64,000 nt of DNA from Methylobacterium sp. W2 (lineage in GTDB: Bacteria; Pseudomonadota; Alphaproteobacteria; Rhizobiales; Beijerinckiaceae), in assembly GCF_020662345.1 (NCBI RefSeq), contig NZ_VMOA01000003.1:124001-188000 (forward strand). Direction: 5' to 3'. The notes beneath the pieces are model-generated. The model did no database searches, was not told where the DNA came from, and saw nothing but the letters and a program-made list of their open reading frames with translations. Made by a program: the position numbers and the translations under genes. Of the stretch, positions 48,382 through 56,046 are shown one piece after another; positions within the stretch are counted from its first letter, which is position 1; the number at the start of each line of letters is the position of its first letter.

Positions 48382-48597
48382 TCAGGCCTTCTTGAGGAAC
48401 TGGGTCTTCAGGACGAGCCCCTTCACCTTGTCGGCATTGCACTCGATCTCGTCGGGATCATCCGTGATGCGGATGTTCTTGATCAGCGTTCCCCGCTTCA
48501 AGGTGGTCGAGGTTCCCTTCACCTTGAGGTCCTTGACCAGGGTCACGGAATCTCCGTCCGCCAGCTTCGTGCCGTTGGCGTCCTTCGTGTCGGCCAT
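48382..48597 (-). CDS. YjdM/PhnA-like domain protein (71 residues)
   Basis: MADTKDANGTKLADGDSVTL then VKDLKVKGTSTTLKRGTLIK and NIRITDDPDEIECNADKVKG, ending KTQFLKKA, matches the C-terminal PhnA/YjdM fold (D-G-D-S-V-T-L-x-K-D-L-K-V-K-G). The zinc-ribbon half found in full-length relatives is absent. Despite the historical name, phosphonate metabolism is not shown. It follows the 71-residue gene upstream by three bases, suggesting an operon of two. Confidence 0.85.
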   Translation of the reverse strand: MADTKDANGTKLADGDSVTLVKDLKVKGTSTTLKRGTLIKNIRITDDPDEIECNADKVKGLVLKTQFLKKA

Positions 48598-48600
48598 GGC

Positions 48601-48816
48601 TCAGGCGTCCGCGTTGGAGATCGGCGGCATGTAGGGCTGTCCGGCATTGGTCAGCGCCCGGTCGACCGCCTCGATCGCCAGCAGGATACGCATGAAATCC
48701 TCCGCCGCGGAGGCGGCGGCGAGTTCGCTCGAACCGATCCGCTTGGCGAGGGCGCTGCGCTGCCGCGAGAGGCTGGCGCGGGCGCGGTTGAGGTCTGCAA
48801 TCTCGTCAGGCGTCAT
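48601..48816 (-). CDS. small helical hypothetical protein (71 residues)
   Basis: MTPDEIADLNRARASLSRQR then SALAKRIGSSELAAASAAED and FMRILLAIEAVDRALTNAGQ, ending PYMPPISNADA. Almost wholly helical by pattern, heptad-like in the first half. It ends three bases before the PhnA-like gene start on the same strand. No known family. Confidence 0.6.
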   Translation of the reverse strand: MTPDEIADLNRARASLSRQRSALAKRIGSSELAAASAAEDFMRILLAIEAVDRALTNAGQPYMPPISNADA

Positions 48817-48943
48817 GGCGGGGTCTCTCTGCCGATCGACCGCCCAGGCGGTCTCGGGTGGGGAGCGATGCAGTCTTTATCGGCGGGATGCAATGGCGCT
48901 TCCCTGGGAGAACGCCCCAACGACACCTCGCCTGCGCGGAGGG

Positions 48944-49699
48944 TCACAATTCCGCCGACCGCCCCGACAATTCGGCCCGCAGCATCCGGGCCGCATCGGT
49001 AAGAGCCGTATCCCTGCGCAGGCGGGGGCGGGGAACGTCAATCGTCATATCGGCGGCGACCCGTCCGGGACTGCCCGCGAGCACCACGACGCGGTCGGCG
49101 AGGGTCACCGCCTCGTCGATATCGTGGGTGACGAACAGAATGGTCTTGCCCGTCGTCGCCTGGATGCGCTGCAGCTCGTCCTGCAGGCCCTCGCGGGTGA
49201 AGCTGTCCAGCGCCGAGAACGGTTCGTCCATGAGGAGCACGTCCGGGTCGACGGCCAGCGCGCGCGCGATGGCGACGCGCTGGCGCTGTCCGCCGGAGAG
49301 CTGGTGCGGCCAGCGCTGGCCGAGGTCGCCGAGGCCCACGAGGATGAGCATCTCCTGCGCCTTGGCCAGGCGCTGAGCCTTCGACAGGCCGCTGCCCTCG
49401 AGACCGAAGGCGACGTTGGCGATCACCCGGCGCCATGGGAGCAGGCGGGCGTCCTGGAACACCAGCGCCATCGGCGTGCGGCAGCCCTCGCGCGTGGCGA
49501 GGCGCACCGTCCCGCCGCTGGGCTCGGCGAGGCCGATCAGCACCCGCAGGACCGTGGATTTGCCGACGCCGGATTCGCCGACGATGACCACGAACTCCCC
49601 GCGCGCGATGGCGAGGTCGAGGTCCGACAGGATGACGTTGCGGATGCCGTCGCGCTCGTAGGCGAGGCTGAGGCCGCGTATGTCGATGATCGGGTCCAT
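48944..49699 (-). CDS. ABC transporter ATPase (nitrate/sulfonate/taurine type)
   Basis: A 251-residue import ATPase: Walker A GESGVGKSTVL near residue 41-51, Q-loop VFQDARLLPWRRV, signature LSGGQRQRVAIARAL, Walker B VLLMDEPFSALD and VTHDIDEAVTLADRV. The D-x-x-E-A-V-x-L-A-D-R-V sequence and LLPWRRV place it in the SsuB/TauB/NrtD group. It overlaps the permease stop by ATGA. Third gene of a substrate-binding, permease, ATPase operon. Confidence 0.93.
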   Translation of the reverse strand: MDPIIDIRGLSLAYERDGIRNVILSDLDLAIARGEFVVIVGESGVGKSTVLRVLIGLAEPSGGTVRLATREGCRTPMALVFQDARLLPWRRVIANVAFGLEGSGLSKAQRLAKAQEMLILVGLGDLGQRWPHQLSGGQRQRVAIARALAVDPDVLLMDEPFSALDSFTREGLQDELQRIQATTGKTILFVTHDIDEAVTLADRVVVLAGSPGRVAADMTIDVPRPRLRRDTALTDAARMLRAELSGRSAEL

Positions 49700-50451
49700 C
49701 AGGCGCGCCACCGCAGGAGCCAGCCCTGGAGGGCGACGAAGCCGGTATCGAACAGGCCGTAGAGCCCGGCCATGGTGAGCATGTAGACGACCACGATGTC
49801 GGTGGAGAGGAGGCTGGAGGCCTGCATCATGCGGGCGCCGACGCCGGGCACGCCGAAGATCTCGGCGGCGACCACCGCCATCCAGGCCTGGCCCAGCGCC
49901 GTGCGCAGGCCGACGAGGATGCCAGGAGTCGCGGCCGGCAGCAGGATCTTGGTGAGGCGCGACCAGGCGGAGCGGAAGCCGAAGGCCTGGGCGACCTCGA
50001 TCAGGTCGCGGTCGACCCCGCGCACGGCCCCTTGCGTAGCGAAGAACACGATCCAGAACACGCCGATGGCGATGATGAACACGGCGGCCGAGGGCTGGAC
50101 CCCGAACCAGATGATGGCGAAGGGCACCCAGGCGAGGCCGGGGATCGGGCGCAGCAGGCGCACGATCCAGGCGGTGAGCGCCTCGAAGCCGCGGAACATC
50201 CCCACGACGATGCCGAGCGCAATACCGGCCCCGGCGCCGACCACGAGGCCGACGAGGTAGTGGCTGAGGCTCGACCACACCGCTTCGCCCCAGACCCCGA
50301 GGCGGATCTCGTTGAGGAAGGCGGCGGGGATCGTGCTCGGCGGCGGCAGGAAGGCCGGGTTGATCAGCCCGAGCCGGGGCATCGCCTCCCAGAACAGGAG
50401 GAAGGCGATGAGCCCGAAAGCCGCGAGGGCGGGTGCGCGAAGGGAACTCAT
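49699..50451 (-). CDS. ABC transporter permease (nitrate/sulfonate/taurine type)
   Basis: A 250-residue BPD-type inner-membrane protein with about six helices (near 8-22, 62-82, 98-115, 118-135, 170-190, 215-235). The EAA loop is recognisable in RDLIEVAQAFGFRSAWSRLTKILLPAATPGILVGLR. LGQAWMAVVAAEIFGVPGVG is characteristic of the SsuC/TauC group. It lies between the binding-protein and ATPase genes. Confidence 0.92.
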   Translation of the reverse strand: MSSLRAPALAAFGLIAFLLFWEAMPRLGLINPAFLPPPSTIPAAFLNEIRLGVWGEAVWSSLSHYLVGLVVGAGAGIALGIVVGMFRGFEALTAWIVRLLRPIPGLAWVPFAIIWFGVQPSAAVFIIAIGVFWIVFFATQGAVRGVDRDLIEVAQAFGFRSAWSRLTKILLPAATPGILVGLRTALGQAWMAVVAAEIFGVPGVGARMMQASSLLSTDIVVVYMLTMAGLYGLFDTGFVALQGWLLRWRA

Positions 50452-50468
50452 CCGGTCGGTACGCGCGG

Positions 50469-51497
50469 TCAGGGCGCGATGGCCTTCTCGTAGTAGCGCG
50501 AGTCGAACAGCCCATCGAGGGGCACGTCCTTCTCCAGGGCGCCGATGGAGACCTGATAGGCCTGCATCGCCTTGGTGGCGACCACGATGGCGCGCGGATC
50601 GACGGTGAACTTCGCCGCCGGGGAGGTGAGGGCCTTCTGGATGGTGGCGAGATCGACGATGCCCTTGCCGAGGGCGGCGAGCACGTGCGGCGCGGCCTTG
50701 GCCGAGTCGGATTTCAACAGGGTGTCGGCGCGGATGAGGGAGCGCACCAGGGATTCCACGGCGCCGGGGTTCCGGTCGGCATAGGCGCCGTAGACGCCCA
50801 CCACCGTGCCCGGCTGGTCGGGGAACATCTCGGCTCCGTTGGCGATCAGCTTGATCTCGGGGTTGCGGCCCTGGACGATGGTGAGGGCCGGCTCGCGGAT
50901 CGAGGCCCCGTCGACGGCGCCGGCGAGGATCGCCTGCTGCGTCGCGTCGATGCCCATGGACACCACCTCGGCATTGGCCTTGTCGGCCTTGGCCACCTGC
51001 CACAGCCAATGCTGCAGGGTGGTGTTGGGCACCGAGCCGAGGGGCTGGGTGGCGAGGCGGGCGGGGCGGCCTTCCTTGGCCTTGAACTGCGCGAAGGCCT
51101 CGGCCTTGCTCGCGCCGCTGGCGAGGAAGGGGGCGAGCTTCGGCCCGGCCACGAACACCATCTCCTCCACCGCCGTGGAGGCGACCACGCGGACGTCGAT
51201 GTTCTTGGTCCGCGCCACGGCGAGGGGCGCGACGCCGGCGACGTAGACGTCGATGGTGCCGGATGCCAGCGCCTGAATCATGTTCGGGCCGGATTCGAAG
51301 GTGGTGAAGGTGGGGGCGAGGCCCGCCTCCTTGAGCCAGCCTTCGCCGTTGGCCACGAAGATCGGCGCGGCGCCGATGACCGGGATGACGCCGATTCGCA
51401 TCGGCGTCGGCGCGGTCTGCGCCTGGGCGGGGGCGGCGAGGACGAGCCCGACGAAGGCCGTCAGGAGCGTCGCGAGGACGGGGAGGGGAGAGCGCAT
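50469..51497 (-). CDS. ABC transporter substrate-binding protein (SsuA/NrtA/TauA-like)
   Basis: A 342-residue periplasmic protein. The signal peptide PLPVLATLLTAFVGLVLAAPAQAQ is followed by MRIGVIPVIGAAPIFVANGE, then GPNMIQALASGTIDVYVAGVAPLAVA, the NMT1/SsuA-type fold. The ATG at 51497 gives the signal peptide directly; the in-frame start at 51572 adds an unlikely extension. Ligand could be a sulfonate, nitrate, taurine or similar anion, or a pyrimidine; context does not decide. Confidence 0.9.
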   Translation of the reverse strand: MRSPLPVLATLLTAFVGLVLAAPAQAQTAPTPMRIGVIPVIGAAPIFVANGEGWLKEAGLAPTFTTFESGPNMIQALASGTIDVYVAGVAPLAVARTKNIDVRVVASTAVEEMVFVAGPKLAPFLASGASKAEAFAQFKAKEGRPARLATQPLGSVPNTTLQHWLWQVAKADKANAEVVSMGIDATQQAILAGAVDGASIREPALTIVQGRNPEIKLIANGAEMFPDQPGTVVGVYGAYADRNPGAVESLVRSLIRADTLLKSDSAKAAPHVLAALGKGIVDLATIQKALTSPAAKFTVDPRAIVVATKAMQAYQVSIGALEKDVPLDGLFDSRYYEKAIAP

Positions 51498-51759
51498 CGG
51501 GAGATCCGGATTCCGGAGCGAAGGGTGGCCCGCCGAGGAGCCTTGAGCCCGGCCATGCCACAGGCGGCGCATTCTTCAAACACCCGTGAGCGAAAGAACG
51601 GCCCCGGCCCCTCAATCGGGGAGGGCGTTCCCCGCTCACGCTTGGCCGCGCGGTCTTTATTCCCCGGCGTGGGACCGGAACGGGCTCGGCCCGATTCCGT
51701 TGAGAGCAGGAGACCGGCCGCATCTCGTCGCGGCCGGCCAACGACAAGGACACAACGCC

Positions 51760-52161
51760 ATGAGCTTTCTCGGCAGCATCGTCAGCAAGATCCTGCACCC
51801 GTTCGGTGGCGGAAGCACCAGCGCGGAGGCCGCCCCCGCCGACGCACCGGCCGGCACGGCCACGACCGACACGACCGGCGCCGCAGCGGCGAAGCCCGGC
51901 GAGCCCGTGGACGTGGAAGCCGTGCTGAACGGCCTGGCCTCCAAGAACTCGCAGACCCTCAACTGGCGCACCTCCATCGTCGACCTGATGAAGCTCCTCG
52001 ACATCGATTCGAGCCTCAGCGCCCGCAAGTCGCTCGCCGACGAGCTGCACTACACCGGCGACAAGGAAGACTCGGCCACGATGAACGTCTGGCTGCACAA
52101 GCAGGTCATCAAGAAGCTCGAGGAGAACGGCGGCAAGGTGCCGGCCGACCTGAAGGATTGA
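51760..52161 (+). CDS. DUF3597 domain protein
   Basis: A 133-residue protein: MSFLGSIVSKILHPFGGGST at the N-terminus, an Ala/Thr-rich linker at about 23-48, and the DUF3597 core VDVEAVLNGLASKNSQTLNW, then RTSIVDLMKLLDIDSSLSAR and KSLADELHYTGDKEDSATMN. The family is related by fold to LysM-free stress proteins but has no assigned role. The start at 51760 was chosen over a frame opening at 51586. It is followed by a dispersed repeat. Confidence 0.88.
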   Translation: MSFLGSIVSKILHPFGGGSTSAEAAPADAPAGTATTDTTGAAAAKPGEPVDVEAVLNGLASKNSQTLNWRTSIVDLMKLLDIDSSLSARKSLADELHYTGDKEDSATMNVWLHKQVIKKLEENGGKVPADLKD

Positions 52162-52174
52162 TCGTAGGGGAGAG

Positions 52175-52372
52175 CCCCCTCTCCCCGCGAGCGGGGAGAG
52201 GATCGCGGACACCTCGTCGTGTCCGCGATGAGCGAGAGGCGAAGCCGAAGCGAGGGTGAGGGGGCGATTTCGAAAGAGACTCGTCCGTCATCGCCCCCTC
52301 ACCCTCGGCTGCCGCCTCGACGCGCCGACGACGAGGTCGTCGCGTCCCTCTCCCCGCGAGCGGGGCGAGGGG
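52175..52372. repeat. mirror-symmetric dispersed repeat (copy 3)
   Basis: About 198 bases: CCCTCTCCCCGC-GAGCGGGGAGAGG at the left, a GCGGACAC/GTGTCCGC hairpin, GGGTGAGGGGGCGAT, a short centre, ATCGCCCCCTCACCC, and CCCTCTCCCCGCGAGCGGGG at the right. Same architecture as the copy near 19.7 kb. It starts 14 bases after the DUF3597 stop. Confidence 0.85.
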
Positions 52373-53162
52373 ATCCACACACCTTCACCCCCGCGCGCGG
52401 ACAAGCGCCGGGGGGAATGGCCTAAGAGAAGTCCCAAACAGGGGACGCGGGACGCCGCGGAACCCATTGAGCGCTAGAATTGTTTGCCGGTCCCCCGGCG
52501 TCCCGTCAGGCTCCGGCGTTCCCGCCGGGGCCTGTTTTGTCGTCGCGGTGTCTCCAGCGGTCCTCGCGTTGCGTCGCGCCTGAGGTGGTCGTGTTGCATC
52601 CCAGCCCGGCTGTTCGAACGGACTTTGCCCCGCACGCCCTCTCGTATTGGAGGGGCCGCAAACCTCGTCATGGCAGCCCAGAACGGGGTCAGTGCCGGGG
52701 CATTTAACTCCCGACCTACCGCGCCCCCATCCGAGCCCCCAGACTATCGAGCCGCCGCCCGGGGCGATGGTGACCGACACCACCGACGCAGGCACCGCCC
52801 CGCCGCCCCTTTCGGCCCACCCGGTCGGTCACCGGACAGGCCCCCTTCGCTGGGCGGCAGGTGTGGGGATATAGGCATGAAATAGGAATTTTGTCAAGAA
52901 ATCTCGAATCAATTCGTGAAAGCTCGAACGACGAGGAGCGCAGCGTTAAGACCCTCCGTGGCTTCGCCCTTTACAAGGTGATCTGCAAATCTTGATCTGC
53001 CGATCACAACTGCTTCAAGTCGAACCTCATTCATGAAACCCCAAATTAAAAATCTAAAATAATATTTGAAAGTTTACGCGTTAAATTTCGATGATATTGA
53101 CATTAAACATTACAATCGTATAAACTTGAAGTCTCGTGTGCCTTCGGCTGCGGAAGACATGA
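52373..53162. other. 790-base gene-poor gap, GC-rich then AT-rich
   Basis: The first 500 bases are GC-rich with no convincing frame but several stems, including a strong terminator at 52508-52538. From about 52880 the composition turns AT-rich (for example TTAAATTTCGATGATATTGA near 53080), unlike the rest of the window. The change suggests a boundary of acquired DNA. A short structured RNA upstream of the terminator is possible. Confidence 0.5.
52508..52538 (+). terminator. strong rho-independent terminator without an assigned gene
   Basis: AGGCTCCGGCG (52508-52518) pairs with CGCCGGGGCCT (52523-52533) with one wobble and a TTCC loop, followed by GTTTTG. The nearest upstream plus-strand gene ends 347 bases away across a repeat, so it may terminate an unannotated small RNA. 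Confidence 0.7.
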
Positions 53163-53495
53163 ATGACGATCGGATTTCGACTTTGCATGTTAGCAGCAGG
53201 ATCAACAATCCTAATGACTTCTTATAGCAGCGCAGAGACAAAGCGATGGTTTGATCCACGGCTTCCATTATCCTGCCAGGAAGACCCAGTTTATACGCCG
53301 CGATTGCGAGCTCTTGCTGCCTGTAGTGCGGCAAAGCCAGGACTAGAATGGCACATACTGTGTCGTCCGTTCTATTCCATTCATGGTGGAATATTGCAAG
53401 ACTACGACTGGCAGACCCCACGCACCCCGCGCGACTATGAGTTGCGAGGAACGTGGAATGACCGGATGTCTACATGCCCAATTATAGAGCTTTGA
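53163..53495 (+). CDS. small exported orphan protein in an AT-rich island
   Basis: A 110-residue protein with signal peptide TIGFRLCMLAAGSTILMTSYSSA and a mature part rich in aromatic residues: RWFDPRLPLSCQEDPVYTPR, then LRALAACSAAKPGLEWHILC and RPFYSIHGGILQDYDW, ending STCPIIEL. Four or more cysteines suggest disulfides. GGAAG lies about 9 bases upstream of the ATG. Its base composition and codon use (many A/T third positions) differ sharply from neighbours, a sign of transfer. No family recognised. Confidence 0.55.
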   Translation: MTIGFRLCMLAAGSTILMTSYSSAETKRWFDPRLPLSCQEDPVYTPRLRALAACSAAKPGLEWHILCRPFYSIHGGILQDYDWQTPRTPRDYELRGTWNDRMSTCPIIEL

Positions 53496-53535
53496 GATAT
53501 TGTCTTGGCAGTTAAAATCTAGTGCTTTTTCATTT

Positions 53536-53559
53536 TGTTACAGTTTTCAAACTGTAACA
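53536..53559. terminator. perfect palindrome after the AT-rich orphan gene
   Basis: TGTTACAGTTT-TC-AAACTGTAACA is an exact 11-base inverted repeat with a two-base centre, about 40 bases past the orphan gene. It could terminate that gene (T runs lie upstream at 53526-53530) or be a protein-binding site. Confidence 0.5.
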
Positions 53560-53613
53560 GCAAAGCAATAGACGGACTCGTCTTAGAGGGACAGCAACGT
53601 CACAACTCAGATA

Positions 53614-54771
53614 TCACCGCCCCGTCCGCACCCGCGTCCAATTCCGCGTCACGAACCGCTGCGTCCGGTCATCCCAGGCCTGGTTGGTGAAGAGCCGCTG
53701 CATCGTCGCGTCGTCCGGGTAGATGCCGGCATTCGACAGAATCTCCGGCTTCACCAGCGGTTTCGCGGCGAGGTTGCCGTTGGCGTAGGAGACGAAATTG
53801 GTGTTGGCGGCGGCGACCTCGGGGCGCATCAGGTAGTCGATGAACCGGTGGGCCTCCTCCGGGTGGGGGGCGTCCTTGGGGATGGCCAGCGCGTCGAACC
53901 ACATCAGCGCGCCTTCCTTCGGGATGAAATAGGCGATCTCGACGCCGTTCTTCGATTCCTCGGCGCGTTTCTTCGCCTGCATCACGTCGCCGGAATAGCC
54001 CACCGCGAGGCAGAGATCGCCGTTGGCGAGCCCGTTGATGTATTCCGACGAGTGGAATTTCCGCACCGAGCCGCGCACCTTGAACAGGGCGTCGGTGACC
54101 TGGGAGATGTCGTCCCAGCGCTTGGTGTCGGGCTTGAGGCCGTAGGCCGGCAGCATGCTGGGGATCAGGTCCTCGGGGCTGTCGAGCATCATCACCCCGC
54201 AATCCTTCAGCTTGGCCATCAGCGCGGGGTTGAGCACCAGGGTCCAGGTGTTGAGGGCCTGGTTCGGGCCGAGGCGCTCGCGCACGGGGCCGAGATTCAC
54301 GCCGATGCCGGTGGTGCCCCACATGTAATCGACGGCATAGGCGTTGCCGGGATCGTAGACCGCGAGGCGCTGGGCGATCTCGGGCCAGGCGTGTTTGAGG
54401 TTGGGGATCTTGGCCTTGTCGAGGGGGCGGAACACGCCCGCCTTGATCAGCCGCTGCAGGAACGGGCCGGTGGGCACCACGAGATCGTAGCCGGACTGGC
54501 CGGCGAGCAGCTTCGTCTCCAGGATCTCGTTGTTGTCGTAGGTGTCGTACACGACCTTGATGCCGGTCTCCCTGGTGAAGGCGTCCAGCATCTTGGGGTC
54601 GATATAGTCCGACCAGTTGTAGATGTTGACCACGCGCTCGGGTCCCTTGGGCTCCTGGCCCTTCTGCTCCTGAACCTGCGCCGAATTGAGGAAGGCGAAG
54701 GCCAGGAACAGCGACCCGGCGAGGCTGAGCGCCAGCGCGATCAGAAGGATGACGAAAACGATCCGGCGCAT
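53614..54771 (-). CDS. polyamine ABC transporter substrate-binding protein (PotF/PotD type)
   Basis: A 385-residue spermidine/putrescine-binding protein. VVNIYNWSDYIDPKMLDAFT is the hallmark N-terminal pocket sequence, with W and D/Y residues that cage the amine. It continues YDLVVPTGPFLQRLIKAGVF, YMWGTTGIGVN and YSGDVMQAKKRA. The N-terminus MRRIVFVILLIALALSLAGS is a long hydrophobic segment that may be an uncleaved anchor, as there is no clear cleavage site or lipobox. No permease or ATPase is adjacent; the gene follows ridA by 26 bases. Confidence 0.92.
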   Translation of the reverse strand: MRRIVFVILLIALALSLAGSLFLAFAFLNSAQVQEQKGQEPKGPERVVNIYNWSDYIDPKMLDAFTRETGIKVVYDTYDNNEILETKLLAGQSGYDLVVPTGPFLQRLIKAGVFRPLDKAKIPNLKHAWPEIAQRLAVYDPGNAYAVDYMWGTTGIGVNLGPVRERLGPNQALNTWTLVLNPALMAKLKDCGVMMLDSPEDLIPSMLPAYGLKPDTKRWDDISQVTDALFKVRGSVRKFHSSEYINGLANGDLCLAVGYSGDVMQAKKRAEESKNGVEIAYFIPKEGALMWFDALAIPKDAPHPEEAHRFIDYLMRPEVAAANTNFVSYANGNLAAKPLVKPEILSNAGIYPDDATMQRLFTNQAWDDRTQRFVTRNWTRVRTGR

Positions 54772-54797
54772 CGGCTGGCTCCTCGCTTGTCCGGGCC

Positions 54798-55160
54798 TCA
54801 GGCGGGACGCTTCACCGCGACGACGACGATCTCCACGAGGTATTCGGGGGCGGCGAGCTTGGCCTCCACCGTGGCGCGGGCGGGCGGGTTGTCCTTCGAG
54901 ACCCAGGAATCCCAGGCGGCGTTCATCTCGGCGAAGGTGGCGATGTCGGCGAGATAGATCGTGGTCGAGAGGATCCGGCTCTTGTCGCTGCCGGCCTGGG
55001 CGAGCAGCCGGTCGATCTCGGCGAGGATCTCCTGCGTCTGCGCCGTGACGCCGGCCCCCACCACCGTGCCGGCCACCTGACCCGCGAGGTAGACCATGTC
55101 GCCATAGGTGACGGCCTGGCTCATGCGGGCGCCGGATTCGAAACGGGTGATCGTGGACAT
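54798..55160 (-). CDS. RidA/YjgF-family enamine/imine deaminase
   Basis: A 120-residue trimeric-type RidA protein. ARMSQAVTYGDMVYLAGQVA is the conserved beginning, followed by QTQEILAEIDRLLAQAGSDK and SRILSTTIYLADIATFAEMN, and the closing ARATVEAKLAAPEYLVEIVV, where the Arg in P-A-R-A-T-V is the catalytic-site residue of archetypal RidA. The ATG at 55160 was chosen over an in-frame upstream start. It is upstream of and probably co-transcribed with the polyamine-binding protein. Confidence 0.93.
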   Translation of the reverse strand: MSTITRFESGARMSQAVTYGDMVYLAGQVAGTVVGAGVTAQTQEILAEIDRLLAQAGSDKSRILSTTIYLADIATFAEMNAAWDSWVSKDNPPARATVEAKLAAPEYLVEIVVVAVKRPA

Positions 55161-55367
55161 GCGGGGACACTCGACAATGGGGGAGGGTGCCCCGCGTTGT
55201 GCCGTGCGGGAGGGCCGCCCGTAAAGGGGCAGGGGGACGCGCCCCTTCGCGGAATGAGACATTCTCGCCACGCCGGGCGCAACCCATCCCGCGATGCGGC
55301 GTTGCTTGACCAATACGGCCAAGTCCGGCGGGGACAATCCCGGCCGCCGCGTATCGGGGATCATCTC

Positions 55368-55631
55368 ATGGGTATCATCTGGACCATCATCATCGGCTTC
55401 CTCGCCGGTGTCGTCGCCAAGTTCATCATGCCGGGCGACAAGGAGCCCGCGGGCTTCATCCTCACCACGATCCTCGGCATCGTCGGCGCCTTCGTCGCCA
55501 CCTTCCTCGGCCAGGCGCTCGGCTGGTACGGCCCGAACCAGGGCGCGGGCTTCATCGGCGCGGTGGTCGGCGCCATCGTGGTGCTCGCCATCTACGGCTT
55601 CATCGCCAACCGCCGCACCACCACCCTCTGA
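55368..55631 (+). CDS. GlsB/YeaQ/YmgE family stress-response membrane protein
   Basis: An 87-residue protein with three hydrophobic helices: IIWTIIIGFLAGVVAKFIMP, then PAGFILTTILGIVGAFVATF and GFIGAVVGAIVVLAIYGFIA. The GxxxGxVAK and G-x-I-L-T-x-x-L-G-I-V-G-A patterns define the family (formerly transglycosylase-associated). The start at 55368 was picked because the longer frame from 55197 is not membrane-like. A strong bidirectional terminator follows. Confidence 0.9.
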   Translation: MGIIWTIIIGFLAGVVAKFIMPGDKEPAGFILTTILGIVGAFVATFLGQALGWYGPNQGAGFIGAVVGAIVVLAIYGFIANRRTTTL

Positions 55632-55688
55632 ACGGCCGCGACAGTGCGGGCCTCAGGTCCGCGCCTTTCGCGTTTCATTGAACATGAA

Positions 55689-55719
55689 AAAAGGGGCGCC
55701 CCATCGGAGCGCCCCTTTT
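55689..55719. terminator. bidirectional terminator
   Basis: AAAAGGGGCGC (55689-55699) and GCGCCCCTTTT (55709-55719) form a perfect stem with A and T tracts on both sides, serving the convergent YeaQ-like and DUF2892 genes. Confidence 0.92.
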
Positions 55720-55747
55720 GCGTGTCTTGGGTTCAAGAGATTTGGGT

Positions 55748-55969
55748 TCAGGAGATGTAGCCGGCCGACTTGACCGGGCAATGGCCGGTGGCGCCCCGGA
55801 TGGCGAGGCCGGCGCCGACGACGAGGGCGGCGAGGCTCAGCCACTTGTTCGGGCGCGGCTGGGCGGCGGCGGCCGCGATGCCGAGGCCGAGCACCACGGA
55901 CACCGCCCGCTCGGTGGTGGACAGGTTCGCTTCGCCCTCGAAGATGCTCGGAATCATCGGATCTGCCAT
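55748..55969 (-). CDS. DUF2892 (YgaP-like) small membrane protein
   Basis: A 73-residue protein: EANLSTTERAVSVVLGLGIA then AAAAQPRPNKWLSLAALVVG and AGLAIRGATGHCPVKSAGYI. Two hydrophobic segments and the N-x-x-x-x-E-R and G-H-C-P patterns fit DUF2892. The cysteine in G-H-C-P is conserved in the family. The ATG at 55969 is favoured by length. Confidence 0.85.
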   Translation of the reverse strand: MADPMIPSIFEGEANLSTTERAVSVVLGLGIAAAAAQPRPNKWLSLAALVVGAGLAIRGATGHCPVKSAGYIS

Positions 55970-56046
55970 GGTGGAGTCTACTCCTCGTGTTGCGTCGCGG
56001 GGCGAACGCGGTGTGAGGATGGGTGTTCCGAGAGAAAGGAGGCCAG

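Noticed and set aside
49699..52212. An 837-residue minus-strand frame
   Set aside because: Only the last 250 residues are a permease; the front part is antisense to or out of frame with the binding-protein and DUF3597 genes and the dispersed repeat.
52385..52795. Minus-strand 136-residue frame in the gene-poor gap
   Set aside because: Composition is Pro/Gly/Arg-rich as expected from random GC-rich sequence, and it runs through a terminator hairpin.
52400..52880. Considered tmRNA, 4.5S RNA or RNase P RNA for the structured GC-rich gap
   Set aside because: None of the diagnostic segments (tag peptide codons, SRP GGAAG loop motifs, RNase P conserved cores) could be found on either strand.
53110..53421. 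A minus-strand frame within the AT-rich island
   Set aside because: It lacks a signal peptide or ribosome site, whereas the plus-strand frame over the same bases has both.
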